Source of the DNA: Heloderma charlesbogerti
Lineage: Eukaryota > Chordata > Lepidosauria > Squamata > Helodermatidae
Length of the DNA: 64,000 nt
NCBI GenBank assembly: GCA_026122225.1
Contig: JANEZZ010001871.1
Span: 682,001-746,000 of the forward strand
Direction: 5' to 3'
Below the pieces are notes generated by a model that made no database searches, was not told the origin of the DNA, and worked only from the letters and a program-made list of their open reading frames with translations. How positions within the stretch are numbered: the first letter of the stretch is position 1; every line of letters begins with the position of its first letter. Below are positions 1 through 11,394 of the stretch, piece after piece. Both the position numbers and the translations under genes were made by a program.

Positions 1-1
1 T

Positions 2-388
2 GAGCGCCGAAGAATTGATGCTTTCGAACCGTGGTGCTGGAGAAGACTCTTACAAGTCCCCTGGACTGCAAGGAGGTCAAATCAGTCCATCCTAAAGGAA
101 ATCAACCCGGAGTGCTCATTGGAAGGACAGATACTGAAGCTGAAGCTCAAATATTTTGGTCACCTAATACGAAGAGAAAACTCCCTGGAAAAGACCCTGA
201 TGCTGGGAAAGACTGAAAGCAAAAAGAGAAGGGGACGGCAGAGGATGAGATGCCTAGATAGCATCACTGATGCAATGAATATGAACTTGCGCACACTCCG
301 GGAGAGAGCGCAGGACAGGAAGGCCTGGCGTGCTATGGTCCATGGGGTCACGAAGAGTTGGACACGACTGAACAACAACAACAACAAT
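2..388 (+). mobile_element. BovB (RTE-clade) LINE, 3' end including the C-terminal part of the reverse-transcriptase ORF
   Basis: Frame +2 is open from base 2 to the stop near 409. It reads as the C-terminal end of the BovB ORF, with recognisable pieces such as LKLKYFGHLIRRENSLEKTL, a basic KKRRGRQRMR segment, and RKAWRAMVHGVTKSWTRL. The DNA then ends in an (AAC)n-type tail, as BovB copies do. The element is 5'-truncated by the window edge, so its full length is unknown. BovB is known from squamates and ruminants through horizontal transfer; with the surrounding CR1, L2 and tRNA-Ala SINE repeats it points to a squamate genome. It lies in an ARID5B intron in the same orientation as the gene. 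The absence of internal stops over about 130 codons suggests a fairly young insertion. Confidence 0.9.
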
Positions 389-2325
389 GTATTATATTTC
401 TCTCCTTAAATGACATTTTGTATTTTCACACCGTGTTAAAACCTTTGAAATATTCTTCTTTTCAAGTACAGTGAAACTTACATATTGAGATTTCATCATG
501 TGCAGGAATAAGCAGCTCTGATTTAAGCTTTCATCGCTTTGACCAAACTGAGCTTAAGGGGATGTCTGCCCAGCTAGAAACTCATGTTTTGCTGCAAACA
601 GTTCAGCTACACAAAGTGCATTTGAAAGCATTCCCCATCTGAGGAGGAATGATGAGGCAGAGATCACAAGCTGCTCATACTGGCATTGGTGCACATGGAT
701 TGAACAAGAGCCCCATGTCTACATTTCCCCTTCCATTTTCAATGCCATGTGCTATGTCAGATGTCATTCTGGAAAGCGCCCCTACTTTCAGGAGTAGCTT
801 TTCAGTTGCTGAAAAGCTGAAAAGTAGGTGCCCCTACTTTTCAGTGGGGTAGCAGTAGAGACAGATTGATCTTGTTCTCGCCAATCTTGCTGGGTTGTTA
901 AGGTTATGCTCATTCTCCCCTGTTTTCACACAGGTTTGTGACTTTTAAATTTAAAAATCTATACGGAAATTTGTACTTTTTTGCTCATTTTTCCTAATGT
1001 ATTATTCATTGATTTATTTCATTTCTATACTACCCAATAGCTGAAGGTGTCTGGGTGGTTCACAAAAATTAATACATTTTCTCATACTTTCTCAAATCTG
1101 TGCAGTTTGTGCACACTTTTCTCTAATACCCACATTTTTGTGTAGCATTTTCCCAAGACAAGCTGCATTGAAAAGCCTGTAAAAATGTGGATCTCATTAT
1201 GCAACTCTGTCTCGGCTCACTTATACACTCGGGAGTTGCGAATTCGGTAAATCCATAAAAACAACTCAACAGAATGAATCCCCCCACTTTCTAGACAGAA
1301 GTGGCTTCTGGTTCGAAAAGGTGCCTCAAAAGCCTCAGTGCGTGTACATCCCCTTGGTTGCCATCCCAAGTAAATGGAGATTACATGGGTTGGATACTCA
1401 ATGGCTTGCATCTGATGCAGATCCCAGTGGCAGATTTTCACTACTACACACACAACTTGAATTCAAATCCCATATGACCACTTCATGCTGATTTGGCCTG
1501 GAGTGAATCATGTTATGTCTGTCCTTTATTTAGAACTCCTTTGCTGCTTATTTGTGCTTAAGGGCCAAAAGTGTTTGTATCATTTTTACTGAGATCTTCA
1601 GTACATTGAAAAGCTGTTCTGACAAAGAACTCTACTTTGGTTAACAGTGTATATTATCCATTTCGGAATTACAGTTGTTACGAATGTGTGAAACTGCCAT
1701 TACCAGATACCCCCTAAAAGACACTGATCTATGATGACTGATTTTTTTCCAGGGCAGGCAACTGTCTAGCTGTGGCAGCCAAGCTAGGAATTGATAAGCC
1801 CGTCATTGTTTGACTGTTGCCAATAAAGCATTGGCTATCCCTTAACTTCAACAAATGACTGGGCAGGCCTGAGAGAGGTAGAATAATGGCAGTATATTAC
1901 TTTCTTCTGCCAAATGTCTCTTGTTCTCCTATGAGCAGGCTGGAACATCTAAGTGTCGGAAAAGCTTTTCTCTGATGACTCAAAATAAATGGCTTATTTT
2001 CCTCTGAGTTAACAGCAAATCAGGTTTTGGGAAGTAATATTGTCATGCTGAAAGTATTTTTCCTTTACACTATATTCAGATCAAGGCATCTGGGCATCAT
2101 TCATTCTTTAAAATCAAAGGATAGACAATTTCCAAAAATATTCTGATTCCCCCCAAATTCATTTTCTGATTTGCATTGGCTGTGGGTGCTTCAGATACAC
2201 CACCCCATTGGATGAACTTAGTGGCATGCTGTTAGCTAATGTCTGCTTTTAAACTCAACAGATGCTTGTTCTTTAGCAGGGTGCAAAGTTATACCTGCAG
2301 TTAATAAGATTATCTCATACAGAGC
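389..2325. other. ARID5B intronic sequence, no gene
   Basis: No coding exon was recognised. The stretch holds a short inverted repeat around 775-845 and a LINE/SINE-tail-like fragment around 1005-1075 (reverse-oriented 'ctacccaatagctgaag...ctgggtggttcacaaaaatt', a widespread reptile repeat tail). The rest is unremarkable AT-rich intron. Confidence 0.5.
775..845. repeat. Short inverted repeat (hairpin-forming)
   Basis: A 'gcccctacttt' motif occurs twice, and the segment between holds complementary 'agcttttcag' and 'ctgaaaagct' arms, so the strand can fold into a hairpin. Family unknown; probably the remnant of a foldback element. Confidence 0.45.
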
Positions 2326-2490
2326 TGTGAACATAAGTATGGCCTATCTGGATCAGTCCAAGGATCATCTAGTCTAGCATTCTGTTTCCAAAACAGCCAT
2401 TCACATGTCTGTGTAAGTTCTTAAGCAGGGCATGAAGGTAATGGCCTTCCCCTGGTCTGGTGTTCATCCCCAGCATCTGAAAACTCAAGT
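2326..2490 (-). mobile_element. CR1-like LINE 3'-end fragment
   Basis: The sequence 'gaacataagtatggcctatctggatcagtccaaggatcatctagtctagcattctgtt' is, read in reverse, the 3' end of the CR1-type repeat also present at 51093-51870. It is diverged and truncated and has no coding capacity. Confidence 0.6.
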
Positions 2491-3338
2491 TATACTGCCT
2501 CTGAACATGGAGGTTCCATTTAGTGAGCAGCTATTGCTGTCTTGGACATAAGATGCTATAATACTGTCTAGAGTTTCATTGTTTTGATGAGTGTGAGTAA
2601 TAGGTGGTGAGGGACTTGACTAAAGAATGCTAATGATCCGTAATGTCTGAGGGTGTGTTTCTTGCTGGCCAGGAAATCTCCCCTCTTATCAGAAGGTGTG
2701 ACAGGATGGGTACGAATACTCAGTTTGTAGCAAATTTCAATCTAGAGAGAGAGTCAGAGATTTCTTAGGTGGCGTGAGGTGGCTCGGAAATAGCTTGGAG
2801 GGCTTTGGGAATCTGGATTCTGGGTATCGGCAGTTTCATTGCCCGTGCAAGAGTCTATTTGTTTCTGCTATGCTCTGCTGGTGTGTAAGTATATACACAC
2901 ATACATACACATATATTCCCCCTCAGCTTCTCGCCACTCAGGGAACACTGAGCAACACAAATGGAAGATAACTGTTCGGGTGCTGCCATTCTGAGAGTTT
3001 GTTGAGTGTCAGGCACATCAAGTCAGTAATTCTGATACCAACAATTCTGATATGGACAATAGTTTTGTCAAATAGGTTTCGGTTGGTGTTGAAAACTGAA
3101 TTCAAAGGAGTTGTTTAGTATGTTGAAGCTCAGACCCCACCTCTGCCACCTCTTTTGAACAGGTTACTTGCCCTTTGTCATGCCTCCCATGTCAGCCATT
3201 TTGTGATGGTGCCCAGAACAGTTTCTCAATTTGCCAGATGTTCCCACGGCCCAAAAATATTGCCTATCCCTGCTTTGTGGTCTCTTAAAACCAGGTTCCT
3301 AGAAGCCACCATGGTGGGAGGTTTGTTCCACACCGTTA

Positions 3339-3475
3339 GGGTGCAATTCTATGCATGTTTAGACAGAAAAAAGTCCCTCCCAGCATTCTACAAGAAAAAA
3401 GTCCCTCCCAGCTGGCTGGGGAATGCTGGGTGTTATAGAACTTTTTTCTGTCCTAACATGTGTAGGATTGTGCCC
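3339..3475. mobile_element. Palindromic MITE, copy 1 (GGGTGCAAT termini, TTA target duplication)
   Basis: The 137-bp element begins GGGTGCAATTCTATGCATG and ends with the near-exact reverse complement (CATGTGTAGGATTGTGCCC). It is flanked on both sides by TTA. Inside are inverted copies of the AGACAGAAAAAAGTCC-type arm plus a short local duplication of 'agaaaaaagtccctcccagc'. Long terminal inverted repeats and a 3-bp TTA duplication fit a non-autonomous PIF/Harbinger-like element; a TTAA-targeting family is an alternative. The same family recurs at 4930-5038. Confidence 0.7.
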
Positions 3476-3917
3476 TTAATGACCTAACTTTAACTACCAG
3501 AAGTACCTCAGCCACATCCCCAGAGATTCTGGCAAGATCACTCTTACATCATGATGATGATGGTGGGTAGTACTTGTAGTAGTACAAGCAGGAAAATATG
3601 ATGGTTGCTCTCAAGGGGTTGCTGCCTATATTGTGGTGAATTTTGGGAATTTACCACAATATTCACCAGAATATGGGTTTCACATTCCCACGATTTGGGG
3701 GCTTACAGCAAAAATTGCATCCTAGTTTTTAAAATACCATTTCCAATAGGAGGAAAATGTTTTTGTTTATCCAGCAACAAGTTATCTGAAAATGTAAATA
3801 GTCAGAAGCATAGTGCATTTTCAAATGTTATAATAGCACTTAAATAGAACAATTTAGCACAACTTGTGACCTATCAAGCAAAATAGAGTTCATCAAATAT
3901 TGGAACACCCCACATTT

Positions 3918-4016
3918 GGGGTGCTCTGACTTGGATTCCTGCATTGAGCAGGGGGTTGGACTCGATGGCCTTGTAGGCCCCTTCCAACCCTACTATTCTA
4001 TGACTATTCTATGATT
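3918..4016 (+). mobile_element. CR1 LINE 3' terminus
   Basis: The run 'gtgctctgacttggattcctgcattga' is followed by 'ggttggactcgatggccttgtaggccccttccaaccctactattctatgactattctatg'. This is the classic sauropsid CR1 3' end with its ATTCTATG-type terminal repeat. Severely 5'-truncated, as is usual for CR1; related tails lie at 34866-34928 and 42272-42450. Confidence 0.85.
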
Positions 4017-4929
4017 TGTACAATCCTACAAAGCTGTGATTGTACTGAGCCATGTATACATGACTGTTGGGCTACATTTGACTCAGCGAGCCATACTTGT
4101 CAGGCCTGGTGTGGAACATACCATACTTGAACAGTTGTGGGGTGATACTGAGCAAACTATGCCTTTCCCCCATATCATATTAGCACATTCTTCACTAACG
4201 AAATATGTGGCGGGCGGGGGGGGAAGAGATTTTTCTGAAAGGACATCAATCAAAGGAAAGTCTATTGCTGATTTGGACAATATTAATGTTAGATGTGAAT
4301 GGCCATGCCCTAAATATGATGGTGACAGGGATTTCTGAACTTTCCAGAAACTAGGGCATTGTTCACATCCTTTAAGAAGATAATGACATCAGGTTTTAAT
4401 CCTTATTTTTAAAATTTAAATAAGACATAGTGTCAAGACTTCCAGGAACTGGATATTTCAGCACCACATCAGCATAACTTAGCACAATCACTATGGTAAA
4501 TAAGTAATGCTGCCTATTGATTTTGGAGCAGGCGTATTTGGATTAGAAAATAAGTGTTCTGTTAAACATTTCCACACCTGAAAAATTAACATTAACAGAT
4601 GGAGAGAGGAGCATCTACTCTGCTAAACTGTACATTTATCTTGGGGTTATTCAGTTTTAATTGAAAGAGGGCAATGAGCACAATCAAGCAGCACATTTTT
4701 ACCTTGATCTTCAAAACTAGCAGCAATTTGGCACAAAACCCAAGATGAGTTATTATTGGCTTTCATGGCATTTTATTTCTCTGAGCCATAGTGGGCTTGA
4801 ATGAACACTCTCCCATAACTATTTCAAGAACTATTTTAACCCTCAGGGATCATCAGAACACAATGTTCCTATTCCATGCTGGCTTCCTGGATGGCATGCC
4901 TTCTACACTGTAGATCTTTGAGAGTCTTA
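4017..4929. other. ARID5B intronic sequence, nothing recognised
   Basis: No exon, RNA gene or well-defined repeat was found. The open frames here are short, lack family resemblance and have no splice-flanked structure. Confidence 0.5.
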
Positions 4930-5038
4930 AGGTGCAATCCTATGATGTTCAGACAGAAAAAAGCCCTACAACTCCCAGCACTGGAGTTCTGGGAGTTGCA
5001 GGCCCTTTTTCTGTCTAAACATGCATAGGATTGCACCC
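4930..5038. mobile_element. Palindromic MITE, copy 2 (same family as 3339-3475)
   Basis: A 109-bp near-perfect palindrome opens AGGTGCAATCCTATG and closes CATAGGATTGCACCC. Inner arms are AGACAGAAAAAAGCCC and its complement around a 'ctcccagcactggagttctgggag' centre. The left flank is TTA and the right flank TTC, a decayed 3-bp duplication. Termini and arms match copy 1, but the core differs, as expected for independently inserted non-autonomous copies. Confidence 0.7.
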
Positions 5039-5808
5039 TTCGTTGGTTAAAAAAACAAAATGGGGTTGCCAAGAGTGAAGCCATTCTGAGAACCTTCTGC
5101 ATGTATGCAAGAGTTCTGCGGGCTAGTTGTGGTGGTGCGTTCATGGAGAAGAAATGCACAGTACATGGTTAGAGGCACTATTTTGGGCCTGCCTGCAGAT
5201 ACAGCAAAAAAAACCCAACCTTCCAGCAAAGTCAAACTGCAACCAGCTTAACAGGATGAAGACCATTTATCTGCAAAACCAAGTATCACAAGGAGGAGAA
5301 CAATGCTTTAATCCAGTAATTCCTTGCAGATACAGGGGCTCCAGTGTGCAACACAATCCCCATACCTACTCAATTCACTTGAGAGAACAAGCCACTGCAT
5401 GCAAAGGGATGAGTACAGAGCTGCCTCCTTCATAAAATGAATGAAGAGGCCCACTTGTATTGGAGCTTCATATGCACACTGAAGCACATGCAAGACTCCG
5501 AATTAGTAAAATAAATGTTAAGCTGATGTCATGTGGAAAAGGAAGGCAAAGGCACATCACTCCCTAAAGCTCAGACACAAACATCTGTCCCAGTCTGTCA
5601 GAGGTTCCTTTTAGGCAGGCCTGGGACAAAAGCAATAAGTCAACAAGGATGTCCAGTTTGAAAGAGAAAGACCATGCTCTTCATGTACCCAGCAATATTT
5701 TGCCAGTAGTCAGGGAAGGCTAAAGCTCTGGTTGTTCAGGTACAGAATACGCCACCACAGATTGGCTGCTGCTGTCACAGATACGTTGTCCTGAGCATTT
5801 TACCCATG

Positions 5809-5814
<6 letters not shown>

Positions 5815-5903
<89 letters not shown>
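5815..5903. repeat. Compound microsatellite (CT)n-(GT)n-(GA)n
   Basis: About 29 bp of CT repeat runs directly into about 32 bp of GT repeat and then about 20 bp of GA repeat. The CT and GA blocks are complementary, so the array can form a hairpin with the GT block as loop. A related GT-GA array is at 24610-24686. Confidence 0.95.
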
Positions 5904-5906
<3 letters not shown>

Positions 5907-7594
5907 CTTGGCTTCGCACTTGCAACATCCCCCTCCTCCTCTATTTCACATGAGGCACACTTGCCCCCATACATAAGGAACATGAACTCTCACATCTGCT
6001 TTCTCCCTTCAACCATTCTACGTTATCACAAACACAAATAGCATGCACAAAATAATGTGGGCTCCATCTTGGGCTACTTCTGCATTGTGTTAGCTAGACT
6101 AGGAAGAGAAGCTGGCTAATTTGCCCTGTTGTGCCATTGTGCCCATTTCTGCATGAGCAACGTGTAGCACATGCATAAATGGAACTGTAGATCTGCACAT
6201 GCACAGCCATATTGTGTGGGTTTCCCCATATGGGAAGCAGAGCAGTGGATTTGCAGTTGTGCTCCATGTGTTGGAGATTGTATGCAAGGAACAGCTGGTC
6301 TATGCACACAACATCCCTTCCGCATGTGGAGGAGGATCATTGATTGGTGTGTGTACATGTAATGTCTACAGTAAAGCAGTTGCTTCTTCAAGTTGAAGGG
6401 GGGGGGGAACAAAGCTTTGGAGATAAGTTGTAACTGAATATTTAATTTGCTCACATATAAGACAGTTTTATCAAAGTTTGAGGTATTTCATGCTACAGAT
6501 GAACAAATAGGCATTTTGATTTAATCTGCAGCTAGAAGTAGGTGGTGGTTATGTCTAATGAGAACAAAACAAAGATAAGCTTCAAGGATGTTGCTCTGAA
6601 ATTATAACATTACCAAATAACATGTCTTTTCTTTTGAAGCCTGGTTTCTGCAAAGGAAGCATTTTATCTTTATGCAGAGCAGGAAAGGCGCCATTTAACC
6701 TATAATATTTAACTGCTCCACTCATCTCCTCTTTTTTAGATTAAAATTACAGGCCCCTAGATTGCAAGTTTTGATATTTGTTTTCTTTTGATTGCTGCCT
6801 TCGGCTCCTTCATGAACTCCATCGGCAGCACTGTGGGTAACCGTAAAGAAGCCTGTGGGCCTGAATATATTAAGCACCACAGCATTCTACAAAAATAACA
6901 AAATTCATCCACAGTTTTTAAAAATTGCTTCTCTGCAATCCTCCCCTTTATGAACTGCATGCAATAAAGGGTTAACTAGTATCATGCTTTGCTTCTCTCA
7001 TTCCTGTTTTTCTTCCTTGTTTTAAAATATTGTAGGCTATATAAAATAATGAAGTGGCATTCAGAGCAATTATTTTGTCAGGTCTTCCCTTCCATCTATT
7101 GTTATATTGGTACTACTTTCTGCACAAAGAATCCTCCCCCCATCTCCCACAAACCATAGCTGGCAACATAATACTTTATAAGTCGTTTATTTTCTTCCAT
7201 TTAGTCAAATATAGGACATAGCTTAGATATTAACCTTGGAGAGTGTTTAGATTTCATTACCATTTGATCTATATATTTTTCTGACACAGACGGATGAAAA
7301 TAAACAGCTTGTAACATATAGAGTTACACAGACTGTGTTTCTATGTGGATTTAGAGGAGGCTGTGATGGATTAAGGCTTTGCAATGGATTCATTTTCACT
7401 AACTCTGTTAAAATAACTATGTAATCATTATTTGTGCTTAGTTTGAGATTCATTTTCATAATTTACCAAGGGATTTGTCTGCATACATTTTGATGGTTAA
7501 TGGCCCTCAATTGATTGAAGTTCCTTTTCAAGAAATTGCGCACACAAAATAGTAAAATGGCTTGATAATGAGACAGCGGTAAAACCCAGTTGTA

Positions 7595-7595
<1 letters not shown>
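5904..7595. other. ARID5B intronic sequence, no gene
   Basis: No exon was recognised. Overlapping open frames at 6094-6454 on both strands are non-coding in character: no motif, no splice context. The stretch is AT-rich. Confidence 0.5.

Positions 7596-7625
<30 letters not shown>
7596..7625. repeat. (AC)n microsatellite
   Basis: Fifteen uninterrupted AC dinucleotides about 220 bp upstream of the ARID exon. Confidence 0.95.
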
Positions 7626-7629
<4 letters not shown>

Positions 7630-7842
7630 ATGTGAAACAAACCTATAAAATGTCATCTTTTGCTTTAAAAGGAGCCATAGATACACATTCAATCTATTCT
7701 TCAGGAGCTTTAGCAGTGCTTTCTATTATTTACATGCTGTTCTAAATGTCTCGCATATACATTTGTTGCTGTGAACTCAAACACTGCACACACACAAATC
7801 TGTAAAGATGTAAGATTAAATTTTCCATTGCCACTTTTACAG

Positions 7843-7940
7843 ATAACAGCCCGTCGACAATGGAAACATATTTATGATGAATTAGGTGGTAACCCTGGAA
7901 GCACAAGTGCAGCCACATGTACTCGCAGACATTATGAAAG
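7843..7940 (+). CDS. ARID5B: ARID5B coding exon carrying the C-terminal part of the ARID domain
   Basis: ARID5B (MRF2) is a nuclear AT-rich-DNA-binding transcriptional coregulator that partners the H3K9me2 demethylase PHF2 and acts in adipose, liver and lymphoid development. This 98-nt exon reads ITARRQWKHIYDELGG followed by NPGSTSAATCTRRHYE. That is the terminal helix-loop-helix region of the ARID fold, with the conserved W, Y, L-G-G and RRHYE positions present. It is preceded by a pyrimidine-rich tract ending in 'cttttacag' and followed by GTAAGA, a strong donor. It ends in phase 2 (AG), completed by the A that opens the next exon at 28246. The N-terminal part of ARID and all earlier exons lie upstream of the window. 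Substitution relative to mammalian ARID5B, as remembered, is minimal, as expected for the DNA-binding domain. ARID5A is the nearest alternative, but the downstream exons identify ARID5B. Confidence 0.95.
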
Positions 7941-8115
7941 GTAAGATAACAAATATGAAATGCTTGTTTAATAAAGGAGAAAAATTAATTTGGAGGGCCT
8001 TCAAAGCCTTTTGTAAAGAACTGGGGGTGGGGAGGGGGAGAAGTGAGAAGGCCTCTTGCAAAGGCACAGTAAATACTCCATCAGCAGTTTAGTTCTATAA
8101 TATGCTGTAATTTAA

Positions 8116-8118
<3 letters not shown>

Positions 8119-8147
<29 letters not shown>
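8119..8147. repeat. (GT)n microsatellite
   Basis: A pure GT dinucleotide run of about 29 bp shortly after the ARID exon. Confidence 0.95.
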
Positions 8148-8149
<2 letters not shown>

Positions 8150-10318
8150 AGTAGGAAAGCAAACAAACCAGTTATCTGATTCCTTTCTGCTTCATACCTT
8201 CATTTTACTAAAGCTTCTCTAATATAGAAACTGTGACAAATAAGCAAAACAGATATAATGAATTGACGAAGATATGATAATAACTGTTTTGGCTATTTAT
8301 TGTCATTTAAAAATCATTCTGCAGATATATGCAAAGAAAGCAATATATAGCTATCTTCAATTATTGGGACGATCCCATTATAAGTCATGGGGGGGGGGAA
8401 CCCTTTCTTCCATATTCCTTTAATGTTCTCTTCCCTCCTTTCTTCCTGCAGCTGACAACCATTTATCTTTCTAAAATGCAACAGACTTGCTGTTTTATAA
8501 GCATTGATTTTGTACCCTGAGTTAATAATAGTTTCCAAAGCTTGGGTAACGAACGCACATCTGATATCATGATATGGTCATGAAGCTTCCTTAAAAGAAT
8601 TTTTAGAAAATATGGCCATTAATAAAATATGTTTGCTTTCAAGCTCAGAAATGAGCAATATGTTCTCATACTCCAGATCACTAACTAGTAGCCTGTAGGG
8701 GCCAAGAAAGTGTTTGTTTATCACCATCTTTACACTATTGCATGGTGAGTGGTTTTTTTTTACATACATGCCCTTTCTAAAGCATTAGCTATCAGCCAGA
8801 CTGATAGAAGCAAGGTGCCATATTGTGTATAGGACAATTGTTAAATTCTAAAGTGGCAATCTGATTTGTATGACAGTTGGATGGATGGATAGATGATAGA
8901 CAGATGTGCCAGCTTTCTCTCATGTTCTAGTGTGGCTAAGAAATGGGGCTTAGAATGGAACTATATGGATGATGGTCTACAGAGATAAGAGTAATTCTCA
9001 ATGGCTCCTTCTGAAGACTACAAGTCATACTGTTTATTCTGACTTGTAGTATTCAGAGGGAGCCATCAAGAATTACTCTCAGTGTGTGCTCCTTGGATCA
9101 TAGCCAGAGGGTAAGAGAATATTAGTTTATCCACTAGCTTACAATATGTTGATCTCAATGGGGGTTTGGTTCACCTGCCTCAGTTCACCTGCCTTTGGTT
9201 CACCTCCTCTAAAACAGAGTTTGAGGGGGAAATAACATATTCAGCAACCTGCAGAGGGGTGGTGTTGGTGCCCCAATTGAAAATGGGTACTGTGAGGGGC
9301 TCTGGAGTGAAGGCCATCTTTAGGGTCAAAGTACATGTTAGGGCACAGATGGGAAACCTCCAGTCTGTGAGCCAATTTGGCCTACTAGGCCACCCCATCC
9401 AGCCCATGGGGCCTCAAGGGAGGCCCCACTTCTAAAAGCCAACAAGGAAGGGAATCCCCATGGTTATCTCCAGTCATTGATCAAATATAACACTGGGGAT
9501 TCCTCTTGCTTAGCGCTTTGGTACATTGGTTGGGGACTTGGCTTTGGTGTGCTTGGGCTTTACCCAGCCTGGGAAACAGTAATTTTGGCCAGGGACTGCA
9601 TGACATAAGGGGGCGTAGCGACACACCCTTATGTCATCCGGTCCTTGAAAGGCCAGGTGGGGGGGTCATCCTTTCTCCCACCCAAACCTAGTTCCACACT
9701 CCTGTGTTAAGGTCAGCACACATTCAAAATGCATGATTCACTGGCCACTTTATTTTACCAGAAAACGCAGCCATGTAGGGAGCATCATCAGGGGCATGTA
9801 GCAGCCAGGGAAACCAGTATGGGTTCCAAGGGAAAACCAGTATGGGGAGGAAAGGATGAAACCCTTCATCCTTACCTGCTGCAGTCCTGATTCAGACTGG
9901 GGCCCCACATGGTTGCTTTTCCTGGAAAAATAAAGTGATGAGGGAAACATGCTTTAAAAAAAAAAAAAGTGTGCTTAATGTGTAGTTTGACCCTCAGCTC
10001 TGTCAGCTCTTGGGTATCGAAGGAAGAGAGAGAAAGAGTTGTTTGGTCTGAACGTCCAGCCTTTCCCACCGCTGCCAGACAGGCAATAGTGGAGCATGAG
10101 TTTTCCTTCAGTGTGCCAAAATGCTCAAAACAGTGTACCTCTGTTATGGGGCAGAGGGTGTTTGGCGGCCACATCTGGGAATCCTTCTCCCATACTTTGG
10201 AGATTCAATCAATGCTGGTGTGACACTTGTGCTGTTCTGACTCATGCTTCTGTTTTCTTGTTCTCTGCAAACTGACTTAGGAGTAAGGAAGTGGGTGCCT
10301 TCTGCTGTGCTCCTGGTT
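8148..10318. other. ARID5B intronic sequence with a few short repeats
   Basis: No coding exon. It contains a diverged (GATG/GATA) run near 8878-8905 and a clear foldback element at 8984-9080 (own entry). The open frames at 9166-9435 on both strands show no recognisable domain. Confidence 0.5.
8984..9080. repeat. Foldback (palindromic) element, arms about 38-40 bp
   Basis: The left arm runs GAGTAATTCT, CAATGGCTCC, TTCTGAA, then ACTACAAGTCA. The right arm is its complement in reverse order (TGACTTGTAGT, ATTCAGA, GGGAGCCAT, AAGAATTACTC). The loop is about 14 bp. Size and structure fit a MITE remnant; no clear target duplication was found. Confidence 0.7.
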
Positions 10319-10550
10319 AGGGATGCTTGAGGGTTTTGTTCAGTCCACATTTCAAGGTGGACAAACCTGATCCATGCCTCCCAGACCAGATCCGCAATAA
10401 TTTTTCATATTTCTTACCTATCCAAATTTTGTGATGTACTTCTCAGCTCAAAAGTATAAAATATGTTTAGAAATAAGTACTTTGAGAGAAAATAAATTCA
10501 GAAATACATATTTTGTGAGAAAATATGTATTTAAATTTTGTGTGGATTTT
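10319..10550 (+). mobile_element. Non-autonomous DNA element with AGGGATGC terminus (copy of the 41508-41806 family)
   Basis: The left end reads TTAGGGATGC. Internally it shares landmarks with the reversed element at 41508-41806: 'cctgatccatg' near the start, then AT-rich 'aaaatatgtatttaaatttt' and 'tgtgtggattttt'. The right terminus could not be placed, so this is probably one end of the element. No coding capacity. Confidence 0.6.
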
Positions 10551-11006
10551 TAAAAACTGAAGATTAGTGCAGAAATGGGACAGAATGGAGTTATGAATGA
10601 ACACATATGAAACTGACTTGAACCAGAAAGAGGCTCATCTGATCATTCCTACTCCAGGTTTTCTGAATTGGGTCCCATCGGTTTTGGATTGGGGTGTTAC
10701 TTTATAAGTGGAAGTTGTCTAGTTTTTTTATACCTGTATGTTTCTGCTTACCCTCAGGAACAATTCACCATTCAACCAAGTTTTCCTAAAATGTTGGCAA
10801 ATGTAGTTTACACTACTTTTTCTGCAATACAAGGCCTACCTTGTAGGCTAGTTTTTATTTAAAATTTGAAAGCAAATCAGGAAAGAATTGGCATACCTTT
10901 CCTATGATTCTGATAGTGCCCCACACTGGAAATTGGTTGGATATTTCCAGGATGCCTTGCCTAGTAACATTAGATAGCATTTTGCAAATGCTCTCAATAA
11001 ATTTTA

Positions 11007-11010
11007 AGAA

Positions 11011-11101
<91 letters not shown>
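11007..11101. repeat. (AG)n-(AAAG)n purine-tract microsatellite
   Basis: About 95 bases of pure purine on the + strand: AG repeats followed by about fifteen AAAG units. Long polypurine tracts of this kind can form triplex or H-DNA. Confidence 0.95.
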
Positions 11102-11102
<1 letters not shown>

Positions 11103-11394
11103 GCCATGACTGTACTTAGTCTATTTGGAGAGCTCCCAGACTTGATCATTTAATTTGGACATTAACTTGGACATTAATTTTGATAAGCAAAATTGGCAGA
11201 TGCCCCACCCAAAACTCATGTAGAAACAGTATTAGCAATGGATTTACAGTTCACATAATTTTCTGAGCATTTGAATAATCTGTTACTAATTATTTGGACT
11301 AGAAAAGAATAGTGCTATCTCACACATGCTTAGCAGTGCCTCAAGCCTCAGATTTAATCCCTGCTGTCTTTAACAAATGGATCTTGGGTATCAG

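Noticed and set aside
1..7842. Upstream ARID5B exon (N-terminal part of ARID)
   Set aside because: No sequence resembling the first half of the ARID domain with splice borders was found; it must lie before the window.
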